In this document: one piece after another, positions 1 through 13,232 of the stretch
How positions within the stretch are numbered: the first letter of the stretch is position 1
Layout: every line of letters begins with the position of its first letter
NCBI GenBank assembly: GCA_018873225.1
Contig: JAEILZ010000001.1
Span: 1,364,001-1,428,000, forward strand
DNA length: 64,000 nucleotides
Direction: 5' to 3'
Source of the DNA: [Phialemoniopsis] sp. UDSM-2020
Taxonomy: Eukaryota; Ascomycota; Sordariomycetes; Thyridiales; Thyridiaceae
Program-made: the position numbers and the translations under genes
The notes under the pieces: generated by a model
Database searches by the model: none
What the model was told of the DNA's origin: nothing
What the model saw: the letters and a program-made list of their open reading frames with translations, nothing else

Positions 1-414
1 ATCGGGCAGGGCATCTGGTTCACTGATCTCCGGGGTCTCGACCAGCAGCGGGAAAAGACACGCCACTCTGACACGGCGGGCGTGTTGTGTGCGCTTCTGA
101 AACCGCATCCACCTGAGCTTACTTTTTGCCGATAAACAAGATGCATTTCGCACTTCTTGCTTGCCTCATTGTCTCCCTAAAGGCATTCAACACAGCCTTG
201 CAATGACGTAGTCGTGGACAAACGCGTCTCCCGTAACGGGAAATCCGGCACGAGTGAGGCCCCCCGGGCATCATCAAGTTCGAGTTCGCTCTTGCAAGTC
301 GATTTCGCTATCTATGCCCCTGGGGATCTGCTTAACAGCTTTCTTTATGTTGTATATGCACAATAGAGAGTTGGTCATGAGACACCTTTAACATCAGAAT
401 AGAACACGAGCATC
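1..414. other. gene-free left edge, downstream of the sulfatase
   Basis: No coding region, RNA gene or repeat is recognisable here. The stretch lies just past the stop codon of the sulfatase on the minus strand and probably contains its 3' untranslated region and terminator. Confidence 0.4.
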
Positions 415-2709
<2,295 letters not shown>

Positions 2710-3521
2710 CTTGTCTCTGTCTTTCTCTTACAATCTACGTAAGGACTTGTTGGAAAGGGATGAAGGCACAAGAGGGCTTCCCAATCCGGGGAGGGGAACA
2801 GATGATAAAGTCTTCCACCGTCCACGACAGGGAAGGGTCCCGCGGAGTGTCGGCGGCATTGGCAGATGAGCCAGACCATTCCCCTGGGCAGTGGGGGGTG
2901 GGGATCAATGTCTCCAACTCTGGGGTCGAGAAGCGTGTTAGTGACAGGCGCGGTAAGACGGGGAGATGTTTTGCCATCTCGCTCGGAACAAAGTATGCTG
3001 TGATCGAGGCCATGATGAGGCGATGTTGGGTCTGAAGCCGAGTCTTGCCTCTACTAGTCTAGCCCGGTGATCTCGCTCGGAACTAAGTAGCAGCCATCAG
3101 ACCTCCTACGAAGGTTACAGGCCGAAATTTCGATCCCCCTGTCAGGTATCGACTGCTGGTAAGAGGGTTATCCCACTACCCAACGCCATGCAGGTCAATA
3201 TCTCGCAGGAACGTCTTTTTTACCCTTACCGGCCGTCAATTATGTTCCGAGCGAATTCTCCGCGTTTTCGAGACTCCACAATAGTCTTTTCGCTCGGAGT
3301 GTTAGTCTCCACATGCCCCGGATGTTGGGGATACGACCGAGTCGGTGACATCCAGGTCGGCTTCAATGCGTGACTGGCTCTGAGATTCATAAACAGAGAC
3401 CCAGCCCGCGTGGCAGGGCTGGAAAAGGATGCATGGCAATTGAGAAATTAAGAAAATTTTCTACTCTGTTCTTTTCTTACGCTTCTCCTGTCCTTGACCA
3501 ATTCCCTCTAGGTCCGACAAG
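2710..3521. promoter_or_regulatory. divergent promoter between sulfatase and sugar transporter
   Basis: This 812-bp region separates the two start codons. Besides the repeated element listed separately, it holds a stretch near 3163-3205 whose core TTATCCCACTACC matches the interior of the MITE-like repeat found at 28.8 and 55.8 kb, perhaps a decayed copy. No gene was found in it. Confidence 0.6.
2978..3300. promoter_or_regulatory. four copies of the YTCGCTCGGARY element
   Basis: Copies lie at 2978-2989 (+), 3072-3083 (+), 3244-3255 (-) and 3289-3300 (+). The first two match over about 20 bp, and the third and fourth point towards each other 33 bp apart. The element contains a CGG triplet, the half-site usually read by Zn2Cys6 proteins. 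Three more copies lie upstream of the zinc-cluster regulator gene. That it is a binding site for that regulator is inference. Confidence 0.6.
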
Positions 3522-5669
3522 ATGGCCGATACGATGAAACCGCCTTCGGTGTGGTCCACGGTGACCCCTATGCTGGTCTTCTCCTGCTTCTGTCTCCTTG
3601 CCGGTGACATGCTCTTCGGGTACGACACGGGCAGTTTTGGTGGTATTCTCGCCAACCCTGTAGGTCACCCTAATTTCTTGGACGTTGCTCAGTAGATCGC
3701 GTACTATTGAGGACCAAGACGCCGGCACTGGCACTGACACGCCTTGGCTGCAGGGCTTCATCAACCAATTCGGCATCAAGAATGCCAAGACGGGCAAGTA
3801 TGCATTCGACTCCGAGCGCCAGTCCCTCTTGTCGTCCTTGGCCTTTATTGGCAAGTTCATCGGCTGCCTCGTCGCGAGTCCGGCCATCGAGAGATGGGGT
3901 CACCGGCTGGTGTTCTACGGACTCTCGGTGGTCTCTTTCGTTGGTATCATCCGTAAGTCCTCATCCGGAACATCAGTCTTCCTACGTGCAGCCGACTGAC
4001 ACTCGTCGTCCTACAGTTGAGATCACCTCCGCCGACAAGACCGACGGATCCGGCCGCTTCGCCCAATTCATTGTTGGTCGTATCATCGTCTACATCTCGG
4101 TCGGCCTGGTCGAAGTCGACGTGACGTGAGCGCCTTGCCCATTACATTTCCACCCGAGCACACAACAGCGTACTGACTACAACCTCCTTGCAGTACCTAC
4201 CAGTCTGAGATCGTGCCAGCCCCTTACCGAGGTTTTGTCATCGTCTCCCTCCAATTGTTCCTCAATGCCGGCAGCATCATCGCCACTGGTGTCAACAAGG
4301 CCTTCTCACTCGACACGAGCGACGTCGGCTGGAAGGTTGTCACTGGCATCCAGTTTGTTTACCCCGTCTGTAAGTATTCAAGAAGCTGATATGCCATTGA
4401 TCTCCACCCTTCCCGCATAGGCCCTTCGCTAAGACAGACGTGCTAGTGATCATCATCTTCACCTTCTTCATTCCGAGCTCGCCACGTTGGCTCCTGTCCA
4501 AGGACCGCGAGGACGATGCCGTCACTGCTCTTCGACGCCTCCGATCCAAGGCTGAAGTCGAGAACGGCCACTGTGAGGCCGAGATCGCTGCCATCAAGGA
4601 GGCCCTGCAGGAGCATGTGCACAAGGCTCCTTGGTGGGACATGGTGCGCGGGACCAACTTCCGCCGCACCATGATCGTTATGGTCTACTATTTCTTCCAA
4701 CAGGTTAGAACAAGCAAGTTTGACAACCTTGAAAAGCAAGACGCTAACAGGTCCATCCACAGGTCACCGGTCAAGCCTTCGTCTCGACGTACCAGACTAC
4801 CTTCTATAAAAACAACGGCTATGCTGCCCAGGCTTTCACGTATCCTATCATCACCACCTGCCTCAACGTTGTTTCCGTCATTCCAGGAATGGTCCTCATT
4901 GACGTTATTGGGTAGGTGCCGACGATCCCATGATGCAGTGTTTAGGCATGCTCGCTAACTTCAAATACTCAGGCGACGAAACACTCTTCTCATCTCTTTC
5001 GGTCTCCAGGGTCTCTGGATGTACGTGTTGGCCGGCCTCGGCCAGAAGCCGGTCCACTCGCCAACCGAGAGCAATACCATCGTCGCGTCATTCATGCTCT
5101 ACTCAATGTGTTATAACGTAAGTGATGCGGTTTCACCCCCCAAGTCTGGCATGTTCGAGATTGCTGACATTTGTGTCTTTGATAGATGGGAGGTGCTTCG
5201 ATCCCCTACCTTCTCGGAACCGAAATCCCCAACGCCGCCCTGCGTGAGAAGACACAGTCCGTTGGTGCGGCATGGAACGTGCTCTGGGCCTTCGCTACCA
5301 ACTACTCCATCCCCTACATCATCAACGCCATCCACTTCCAGGTCGGCTGGGTGTTTGGCAGTGTTTCCTTTGTGGCGTTCATAGTTACCTTCCTCATTCT
5401 GCCCGAGACCAAGGTACGTCCCAGAATATTTCCCCTATCACATGAACACTTTGCTAACGCGCTGTTCGTTACCCCAGGGCCGCGCTCTCGAGGAGATTGA
5501 TGCCATCTTCCAAGTTGCCTTCAACCCCTTCCGCCCGAACAAGATCCCTTGGACCGACGCCGAACGCCGTGTTGGTCAGCTGGAGGGCGAGAAGCTACGG
5601 CCTGGATCAGCATCGGGTAAGGCCGTCGATGTTACTCACGACCCCGAGGTCCGCCACGTCCAAGACTAA
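3522..5669 (+). CDS. MFS sugar transporter (hexose transporter family)
   Basis: A plasma-membrane sugar:proton symporter or facilitator of the major facilitator superfamily. There are nine exons: 3522-3659, 3754-3952, 4017-4125, 4194-4369, 4447-4703, 4763-4911, 4973-5117, 5186-5413 and 5478-5669, giving 530 residues. Family marks are FGYDTGSFGGILANPGFINQFG near the N terminus (TM1 and first loop), the E-rich R-GR and SPRWLLSKDRED block before the central loop, and PETKGRALEEID after the last membrane segment. About twelve hydrophobic segments are visible. The start is the first ATG of the frame and begins just before TM1. It is divergent to the sulfatase, which fits uptake of a sugar released by desulfation. 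That link and the actual substrate are inferred, not shown. Confidence 0.93.
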
Positions 5670-5931
5670 ATACTGGTTGAAAATGTACAAGGAATGGGGA
5701 AAGCTCTGTAGCAGATCTTGAAATCTGCGCGCGGAATGGTTCGTCGTTTAGCTACGGCAGGTAATTGGAACTCCTAGGCAGTGGGATAGTCCATCTTAGG
5801 GGTACTTTACACGAAGACATGGCAATTGTAGTAGGAGCACCTCGTCCAACGCGATAGTCAACTGTATTTTTACACAAAAGAATGTCACCATCATATAATT
5901 GGTGGTTCAGACTAAGAGAGTCTCTCTCATC

Positions 5932-8734
5932 TCACAACTGGCTCCAGAACGTTGTAGGATCACCCGTCTGATATCCCGACTGTCCCGACTCGCCCAGCAA
6001 CCAAGACCAGTCCATCGGAAACACCTGCTGAGCAGCCCCATTCGCATTGCCTGCCTGATCGTCCAGCCCCCACCAGGGCTGCGCCATCTGCATCAGTCCC
6101 GCAGCAGCTGCTGCACCATCGTCGACGCCCTGTCCAGGCACCGTACCTGCTGCATCGGGCACCCCAAGCCCCGAACCGGCTGCCACGGAAGGTGGTAGCG
6201 CAACTCCAGATGGACGCGCCATGTTGTTGCTGATGTCCATGGCATCTAGCCGAGGCGACGACACCGCCGACGAGGGCTCCGTCTCCCCGCCCACCCTGTA
6301 CTCCAGCAGAGCCTCGTCCCGCGCCATGTGCGCGGAAGAACGTGCGCCCCGGCGGTGCCGCTCGATCTTGGCCCACCGGAAGTCCCGGAAGTCGTATTCA
6401 GCCGGGTCCTGGCCTAAGAGCTGGTACTCGCTGTAGAAGGCGGCGAAGTCGCGCTCGTCGAGGAGGTGGGTGCAGTCACAGCGTAGCAAGCGGTGCGCGG
6501 CCTCGATGTGCTATTACGATAATATTGTCAGTTCATTGCTAGTGTAGTCAGTGTTCCATGGAGCAAAGTGCACTCACCAGCTGTTTCACGAATTCGGAAC
6601 GGTCAGCAATATCGCGAATCACACTGAGGAGGTGAGGGATTGCCTCCATCAGCTGTGGCGCTTTGGGATCGACTGAAGGGTCTATCTCGGACAGACGCCG
6701 CGGTTCAAATAGAAGAACTGTCATGCGGTGTAAAGTTAGCATGTTCTATATATAAGGCTGGAGTAAGATTCGCGGACACAACTTACTCTCCAAGGCTACA
6801 TATGCCTGTACGCCCATTTGGGGGTCAAAGCCGATGCCCGCTCTCAGGCCTTCCGAAATGAGACCTGCTACGGGAAGAGCATGCGATATTCTGGCGCGTC
6901 GCACTTGAGGTATGCGGTCTGCATGCGCCGCATCTCGTTGATATACTTGTAAGGCGGCCCTGCCAGCGACGATGTAGAGATTGTGCCGCATTACATGGAG
7001 AAGTAGGAAAGTGATCAACCGATCGCGGTGGAGGAAGAGATTAGCAGCATTGCAGTGAAAGCGTTTGGGCAGAGCGTTGATGACGCCTTCTATCTCAGCT
7101 TCAACGGTCCTGAGCTCTGCCGAGAGTTGTTCGGCCGTCTGCTCTTTGTGTGAAGCGCGAAATGCGAAATGGAGGGCTCGGCGACGCATGGCCGCGGTCC
7201 GCAGCAGGTAGGCCGACATGTCAAGGTTATCCTCATTGGCATTCAACGTAGTAGTAGAGTCGTAGAACAGTGGCTGCGTCTCGACGGCTTCATCGCTCAA
7301 GAACTTTGCTTGGTCGCAAGGAAGCTGAAGACGGTAAGCCTTCTCGTCGACAGTATGGAAGCCATATCGACCGCCATCAACAATGGTATCGATATAGAAG
7401 GTTGACCAGGCTACCCGGCGAAGAGCTTCAGCGGAGAGGAGCGGCGAGAGGCGCAGACTGGTTGCCAGATCTGCTGCATAGGTACGGTCGAACGTCTGCA
7501 AGGACATCATCTGCATCATCCTTGTTACGCTGTTAGCAAGATGTACAATATCTGATGAATTGAAAATAGCCACCTTGTACACTCAGCGCCGAGAAGCCAT
7601 GCAGATGTGAAGTGGCCCCGATTAAGATCATACTGTTGCGCAAGTAGGAGAGTCTATTAAGAGGGTCAGTCGGCTTGTACAATACAGAAAATCACGAATT
7701 AGAAATCAAGTCATACCATCAGCTGTATAACTCCAAAGCCTTGATGAATCCGTGGCAACACCTTCTCCATCGCAGTATCTACCCAGGCATCTGCTCTCTC
7801 TAGGTTCTGTGGTGTTGGTTCTGCGGCAAATCTGTATACAAAGAGGTCAGTAAGAGACGAACGCAGGGCAACTCGAACAGTACTTAAGCTCACCGAACAG
7901 CACTTCCAATCATCAATAACGTCAATTCTTTAGGCGCCTTGCCCTTGTTCAGGAGGCGAGTGAACTGAAGCTGGTGAATGAAAGCAAAGTATCCAAAGTC
8001 TTCAATACCATCAGTGACAAAGGCCTTGCCTGTACGGTACGATCAGGAACTCACGGTGTACAGACGAAAAGTATAGCTGCACCAGATCCTCTAGTTCCTT
8101 GCCAGTCGGCATCTGCTCAAGCGGCATTCGCTCCGAAGGCAAAGTCTGATGTCTCAACTGCGAGGCCCTGGGCGTGCCGGGATCTGAGCCGGCGGCGTGC
8201 TGGAGGTTACTGGTAGACAAGGGAGAATGTGATATTGTCGTTGGCGTTGTCGGTGGAGAGGTCGCCGTGCCAGCCAGATCGCCTTGGAATCTCACGTTTC
8301 TATTTTGCAGACGAGTGCATTCGATACCCAGGTTACTGCACCTGGTACACGCATCCAGAACCTCTCCCACGCACTTAAGCTATAGTTTTCCACGAGTACA
8401 ATGATTAGACATATCCATTGGGAGTCTGGTGCTTTGCAAAGAACACTCACCTTTTTTTCTTTACAAGCATCACAGGCTGTTGCATTAGGTCTCCGGGGAA
8501 CCCTGGGCGACCTCTTGTCGTCTGGGCCCGGCCACTCGCAAAGCCGCTGTCCTTTGTGACATTGGCTGCAGACCGGCTTATTCTCGTCGCATTTGACCTA
8601 TACAAACTCATATCAGTCTAGGCTTGGGGCCATGGTAGCATTGGCTTCAAACTAACCTTTCTGTACCTGCATGTGCGGCAGCCGGTCCGAGTCCGGTGGA
8701 TCACCGTCCTCGACCTGGGTGATACACTCTCCAT
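5932..8734 (-). CDS. fungal_trans transcription factor with two tandem Zn2Cys6 clusters
   Basis: A nuclear DNA-binding regulator. Nine exons, downwards: 8734-8657, 8597-8451, 8379-8055, 7999-7894, 7831-7717, 7653-7574, 7520-6787, 6717-6578 and 6510-5932, giving 767 residues. The first zinc cluster has Cys 19, 22, 29, 36, 39 and 46 (CX2CX6CX6CX2CX6C). A second complete cluster has Cys 68, 71, 78, 86, 89 and 96 (X7 in the middle loop). Both are split by a phase-0 intron four residues after their second Cys. A fungal_trans (PF04082-type) middle domain follows, recognisable from LLAQQYDLNRGHFTSAWLLG and AEALRRVAWSTFYIDTIVDG. Exon 7 could also begin at 7532, adding four residues. The start is the only ATG in frame before the first cluster. 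Three copies of the shared 12-bp element lie upstream, suggesting autoregulation. Confidence 0.9.
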
Positions 8735-8856
8735 TCTCCCCCGGGCCCGATGGGGCTATTTTTCGCACATGGATTGCAAACTCTGACCGGCCACAATTAA
8801 GAGTGCAAAAAGCGTGGGTTGGAGCGTGAACCAAGGTCAAATGCCTAGCGAGGTGG

Positions 8857-8868
8857 CTCGCTCGGAAT
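8857..8868 (+). promoter_or_regulatory. YTCGCTCGGARY element, copy 5
   Basis: CTCGCTCGGAAT lies about 120 bp upstream of the start codon of the zinc-cluster regulator, a position compatible with control of that gene. Confidence 0.5.
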
Positions 8869-9646
8869 ATTTTATTAGTGAACTCCACGCGGTCTAATAA
8901 GGGAGCGCGAGACAGCAGTTATTATACGTTTCGGCTACGACATAGCTAGTAACACTTCCAAGACTTGCGAAGCTTGAGAGCGGATCTATTCTTCCCCAAG
9001 TTGCTCTAGCAGATCTCCCCGCATGGCTTTTATTGGTAAGTGTGTGCGGAGAACAACCTGAACTAGCATGACACCACTCGGCATCCAAATGATGAGAGAA
9101 GATCCCATGGCACTTGCTAAAACCTTTGTCTGGAGCTGAATGTCTGCCTTGAAGATTCGAATCTACCATTTTGTACTTGTGCGCAGTATTATAAACGGTG
9201 ATGGATGATAGAGTTGAGCCGGATGACAGGAGAAGAGCAACGTGAGGAATGTCGGAGACATAGCCCCGATCATCTTGCTGGTCCACAGTTGGACTTACAT
9301 CCTCTCGTTGAAGGTAGTTGTTGAACAACTAATTGAGGTACCTACATTGACCATAAATGAAACTCAACCGAAACGAATGCCATAGCGAAATCCATGCATG
9401 TATCTGCTGTGCAAATGGTGGCTGCAATGGAAGAACGGGCAAGGGTCTTTAGCGGTGATGCTTGTCGCAACCATGGATGCTGCTAGGGCACCAACCCTCC
9501 AGCTGGCGAGGAAAAGAAACGGTTCCTGATCATTTTCTTCTTCTTCTTCTTCTTTTTTTATTTGCAATCCAAGACGTCTATAAACAATAAATACGCATGA
9601 TGCTTCCTCCATATATTGGCACACACGGACGACATGCAACACCTCT

Positions 9647-9868
9647 GTTCCGAGCGAGATGAGGGTGTTGGTAGATCAACGCTTGTTCTGACGTATTTCT
9701 ACAGTTATTGCATCGATGCATGGCTATCTTATCTTGAATCCATGAATCTATGTAAGCTCGTCCTCTTCTCCGGATTTTGTGCAATGCGTGTCACAGAGTG
9801 CGGTCAAGATCAAATTGATGGTGAGATCACCTCAGCTCGTTCGGCACGGCCCCAGTTTCGCTCGGAGC
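9647..9868. promoter_or_regulatory. YTCGCTCGGARY element, copies 6 and 7
   Basis: Copy 6 (9647-9658, minus strand) is an exact CTCGCTCGGAAC. Copy 7 (9857-9868, plus strand) reads TTCGCTCGGAGC. They are 0.9-1.1 kb upstream of the regulator gene and 0.6-0.8 kb upstream of RPF1, so their target is uncertain. Confidence 0.45.
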
Positions 9869-10488
9869 GGTTTGCTCACGGACACCCGTGGATGCCGGGG
9901 GTGGGTCTTATGTAGGCGGAGGATCCGGCACCTGCACGATGCGACTTTGACAAGCGTAAGCTTACCGACATGCTTGAGAGCCTAATGGCGACAAGATATT
10001 ATTGCCCATTCAGCCGTATAGAAGTCAAAACAAGTGGCCGCCCATGAGTAGTCGGGCAGGCAAACGGCGCAGCAACGAGATCTAATGCACAAAAAGGCAT
10101 CAGTCGATCCCGATCTTATAGACAGCCAGAAAAATGATTGACGCATCATCTTGAGAACAGAAATAAGGCCTTTCGGATTGCTCTAGACGTGTATCATGTG
10201 CAAGTATGATTCGAAGAACAAGATGCCCCTGTGCTTTGATGCTGAGTGTTGAGCCAGAGTAATCAATGATTCAACTTGAGTGTGCTGGAGACTCCACTCA
10301 CTAAACAGACCCTTAAAACTTTCCACTGTCCACCGCCCAGCCTTCTGGACAATTCCTTATCGTTATCAGCCAGAGTGCCCGCCGAATCGGCAGAAAAAAA
10401 ATCTCGGTGTACTTGCGTCCGCCAAAACTCAAACAAGCGTATCCTGATAGTCCCAGACTACGATCCAGTCTACACTTCACACGCAAAG

Positions 10489-11736
10489 ATGGGGTCCTCA
10501 CGAGGCGTCTCAGCCGGAGCCTTCAAGGTCGGCAACAAGATCCAGCGACAAAACCTCTTCGTCAAGCAAAAGAAGCACGCCGACAAGACCCGCCGCGAGG
10601 AGCGCTACCGGAGGAAGAAGGAAGAGGACCAGGACCCGGAGCTGCGCAGAGAGCGCCTCGAGCGCAGCCAGCCCGCCAGCATCGACAAGAAGAGGATATG
10701 GGATGACGTCGACGACGACGCCCTCGGCACGGTGGTGGACGTCGCGCAGCTGAAGCGGCGGCGAGTCGAGCAGGAAGAGGCGGCGGCGCTCGCCGAGGCC
10801 GAGAACGACGGCCAGGACGACGATGAAGACGACGACGAGGTCGACAGCATGCTCGGCTCCGACGACGAAGAGGACGAGGAGGCACAGCAGGCGCGGCTCG
10901 AGCGCATCAGGGCCAAGCGCGCGCAGCGCAACCCGAGCCTCGCGCCGTCCACCACCAGCACCAACCTCGACCTCACGCCCTCCTCCCTCGCCACCAAGTT
11001 CCCCATGCTCTTCACCGACGAGCCGCCGCGCCTGCCCAAGGTCCTCGTCACGACGTCGCTCAACTCGACCCTGCACCGCGAGGCCGAGCTGCTCTGCGCC
11101 CTCTTCCCCAACAGCCACTACGTGCCGCGGTCCAGCCACCGCTACGGCCACAAGTACTCGCTGCGCGAGATCGCCAAGTTTGCGTCGAACCGCGACTACA
11201 CGACCGTCCTCGTGCTCAAGGAGGACCAGAAGAAGCCGACGGGCATGACGCTCGTGCACCTGCCCGAGGGCCCCTCGTTCCACTTCAGCATCTCCAACTG
11301 GCTCGAGGGCAAGAAGCTGCCCGGCCACGGCAACCCGACCAACCACTACCCGGAGCTGCTGCTCAACAACTTCCGCACGCCGCTCGGCCTGCTGACGGCC
11401 AAGCTGTTCCAGACGCTGTTCCCGCCGCAGCCCGAGGTTCAAGGTCGCCAGGTCGTCACCATCCACAACCAGCGCGATTACCTCTTCGTAAGGAGACACC
11501 GATATGTCTTCCGCGAGAAGAGGGCCACGGAGAAGAGCGCCACCACCGCAGAGGGCAAGGAGATCAAGGGTCTCGAGGACGTCCGTGCAGGTCTGCAGGA
11601 GCTGGGCCCGAGGATGACGCTCAAGCTGAGGCGAGTGGACAAAGGTATCGGCAGAGCGGGTAGCGAAGGAGACGACAAACTGCCGTGGGAATGGAAGGCC
11701 AAGATGGAGAAGAAGAGGACGAGGTTCAATCTCTAG
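10489..11736 (+). CDS. RPF1: ribosome production factor 1 (Brix-domain protein)
   Basis: A nucleolar assembly factor for the large ribosomal subunit. The single exon encodes 415 residues. The N-terminal part is basic with charged acidic runs (EDDDEDDDEVDSMLGSDDEEDEE around residues 105-130). The Brix domain runs from about residue 165 to 370, with the family blocks PKVLVTTSLNSTLHREAELL, LPGHGNPTNHYPELLLNNF and RQVVTIHNQRDYLFVRRHRY. The frame is open upstream to about 10276 but has no ATG there; the ATG at 10489 is the first and begins the conserved N terminus. Coding GC is high in the body of the gene, as usual for strongly expressed fungal genes. Confidence 0.95.
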   Translation: MGSSRGVSAGAFKVGNKIQRQNLFVKQKKHADKTRREERYRRKKEEDQDPELRRERLERSQPASIDKKRIWDDVDDDALGTVVDVAQLKRRRVEQEEAAALAEAENDGQDDDEDDDEVDSMLGSDDEEDEEAQQARLERIRAKRAQRNPSLAPSTTSTNLDLTPSSLATKFPMLFTDEPPRLPKVLVTTSLNSTLHREAELLCALFPNSHYVPRSSHRYGHKYSLREIAKFASNRDYTTVLVLKEDQKKPTGMTLVHLPEGPSFHFSISNWLEGKKLPGHGNPTNHYPELLLNNFRTPLGLLTAKLFQTLFPPQPEVQGRQVVTIHNQRDYLFVRRHRYVFREKRATEKSATTAEGKEIKGLEDVRAGLQELGPRMTLKLRRVDKGIGRAGSEGDDKLPWEWKAKMEKKRTRFNL

Positions 11737-11908
11737 AACCGCCTTGCAAATTTTAGCGTTTTCAAAATGTTTTATTTTGTTGCTCTAGACCTTGAAGCAA
11801 TACAAGCTGATAATGACCCGACCGACCCAGATTTTCTACATTTTGATGAAACAAGTCTACATGAACGCCAAAAATCCCCTTCCCCTTTAAAACACACAGA
11901 TTTATTAA

Positions 11909-13232
11909 TTATTTGTTCGGCTGGCCCTTGGCCTTCTCCTTGAGCATGACAATTGAGTAACTGCATTTCGGTTAGTTAGGCTATCCTTGCAAGTCCATTA
12001 GGTTATAGTTCTTGAACTTACGCAATGATGCCGCCAAGGGCAATGAAAACGCCGAGAACAGACTTGTCGCCAATGGCACGGCCAGAGGTCATCCAGCCCA
12101 GGGCAACAATCGTGCACGTCTTGACGTGGCCGACAACCGTACTCGAGACTGGGCCGGTCTGGGCAATGATGAAGAATTGCGAGATGTTGATCAGGGAGGC
12201 GAAAAGACCAGACTGTCAGAAACACATGTTAGTAGTCTGCACAATCAAAGGCCAGACGCAAACGTAGGGCTTACCATCATGATCATGATCCAGCGGCTGA
12301 CGGCAACCTCGGTCCAGACGGGGAAGGTGTCGACAAAGGGGATGACGTAGAGGAGCATGAACGCAGACATGGGAGCCTGGTTGAAGAGGAGCTGCATGCT
12401 CGACATTTGCAGCTTGCGGTGGTAGCTCGCAATCCAGACAGTGTAGAGAGACGAGGCGAAGATGCCGCTGAACGCAAAGATGACACCGAGGCCGGAGGTG
12501 GTCTTGACATTGGCATCGCCAGTGGGCAGAGAGTCATAGTACGACACCATGCCCACGCCAGCGCAGGCAGGAATCAAGGCGAGGATTGCGTGCATAGGCA
12601 GAGTCGACCGGTAGAGGATGAAGTTCATGGCGGCGACGCAGGGGGTCAGCAGGATGCGCGCAACCTGGTAGAAGGTGACCGAGGAGAAGGCGAGCGACAG
12701 GTTCGGCAGGATGACGTTGAGCGCCATGGCGATAGAGAGGGGTAGAATGTCGCGAATGCCGGCTCTCCTCGGGGCGAAGAAGGCGAACTGCGGGCGCGAC
12801 AGGACAAAGAGAGTGAGCCAGGTGATGGTGAAGTGGAAGGCGGCAAACGTCAGCTGGGCAAGCTTGAGCGAGGGATCCGAAAAGATGGCCTTGTTGGTGA
12901 AAACCTGCAGGAACTGTCAGTAAGAGCATCGCTCGAGAGCTCGCGATAGTGGCAATGCTTACAATGCCGATGGTGGCCAAGGTGTTGATAACCATCCAAA
13001 TCAGCGCCGACAAGAACGAAGTCTTGGGCGGCTCAGGCTTTTCGGTCTCCTGGGGCAAGAGGGTCTTGTCCTCGCTCTCGTCTCCCATCTCCATCTCCTC
13101 GGGGGTGTTGTGCTTGATGCCATCCTCGGTATGGTCAATCTTGTTGAGCCGCTCATTCTCGTCGTAAGTGCCAGCCTCTGTCGAGGAGGAGGCGATCGAA
13201 GCCGCCCTTTCCGTACGGTGATCTGCAGACAT
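11909..13232 (-). CDS. DMT-superfamily transporter (SLC35/TPT-like)
   Basis: A multi-pass transporter of the triose-phosphate/nucleotide-sugar type, probably in Golgi or ER membranes. Four exons, downwards: 13232-12963, 12904-12275, 12212-12022 and 11960-11909, giving 380 residues. An acidic cytosolic N terminus of about 70 residues (with the TPEEMEMGDESEDK stretch) precedes roughly ten hydrophobic helices. TPT-family marks are FTNKAIF, SSVTFYQVARILLTP and AQTGPVSSTVVGHVKT. It resembles the SLC35E3 group; the transported substrate cannot be told. The C terminus is short and lysine-rich (KEKAKGQPNK) and may be an ER/Golgi retrieval signal, which is inference. Confidence 0.88.

Larger units (their letters stand above)
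8735..10488. other. intergenic region between the zinc-cluster regulator and RPF1
   Basis: A shared upstream region for two divergent genes. It holds three copies of the YTCGCTCGGARY element and a short TTC/T-rich tract near 9536-9558. No coding sequence was recognised. Confidence 0.5.

Noticed and set aside
3163..3205. Possible third full copy of the MITE-like element in the sulfatase/transporter promoter
   Set aside because: TTATCCCACTACC and some flanking bases match, but neither terminal repeat can be found; mentioned only as a possible fragment.
5770..5800. GGCAGTGGGATA after the transporter stop, resembling the interior of the MITE-like element
   Set aside because: Only about 12 bp match and no inverted ends are present, so chance similarity is likely.
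10510..11499. 329-codon open frame on the minus strand opposite RPF1
   Set aside because: It is a by-product of the GC-rich codons of RPF1; the product is Val/Leu/Gly/Arg-rich low complexity with no domain.
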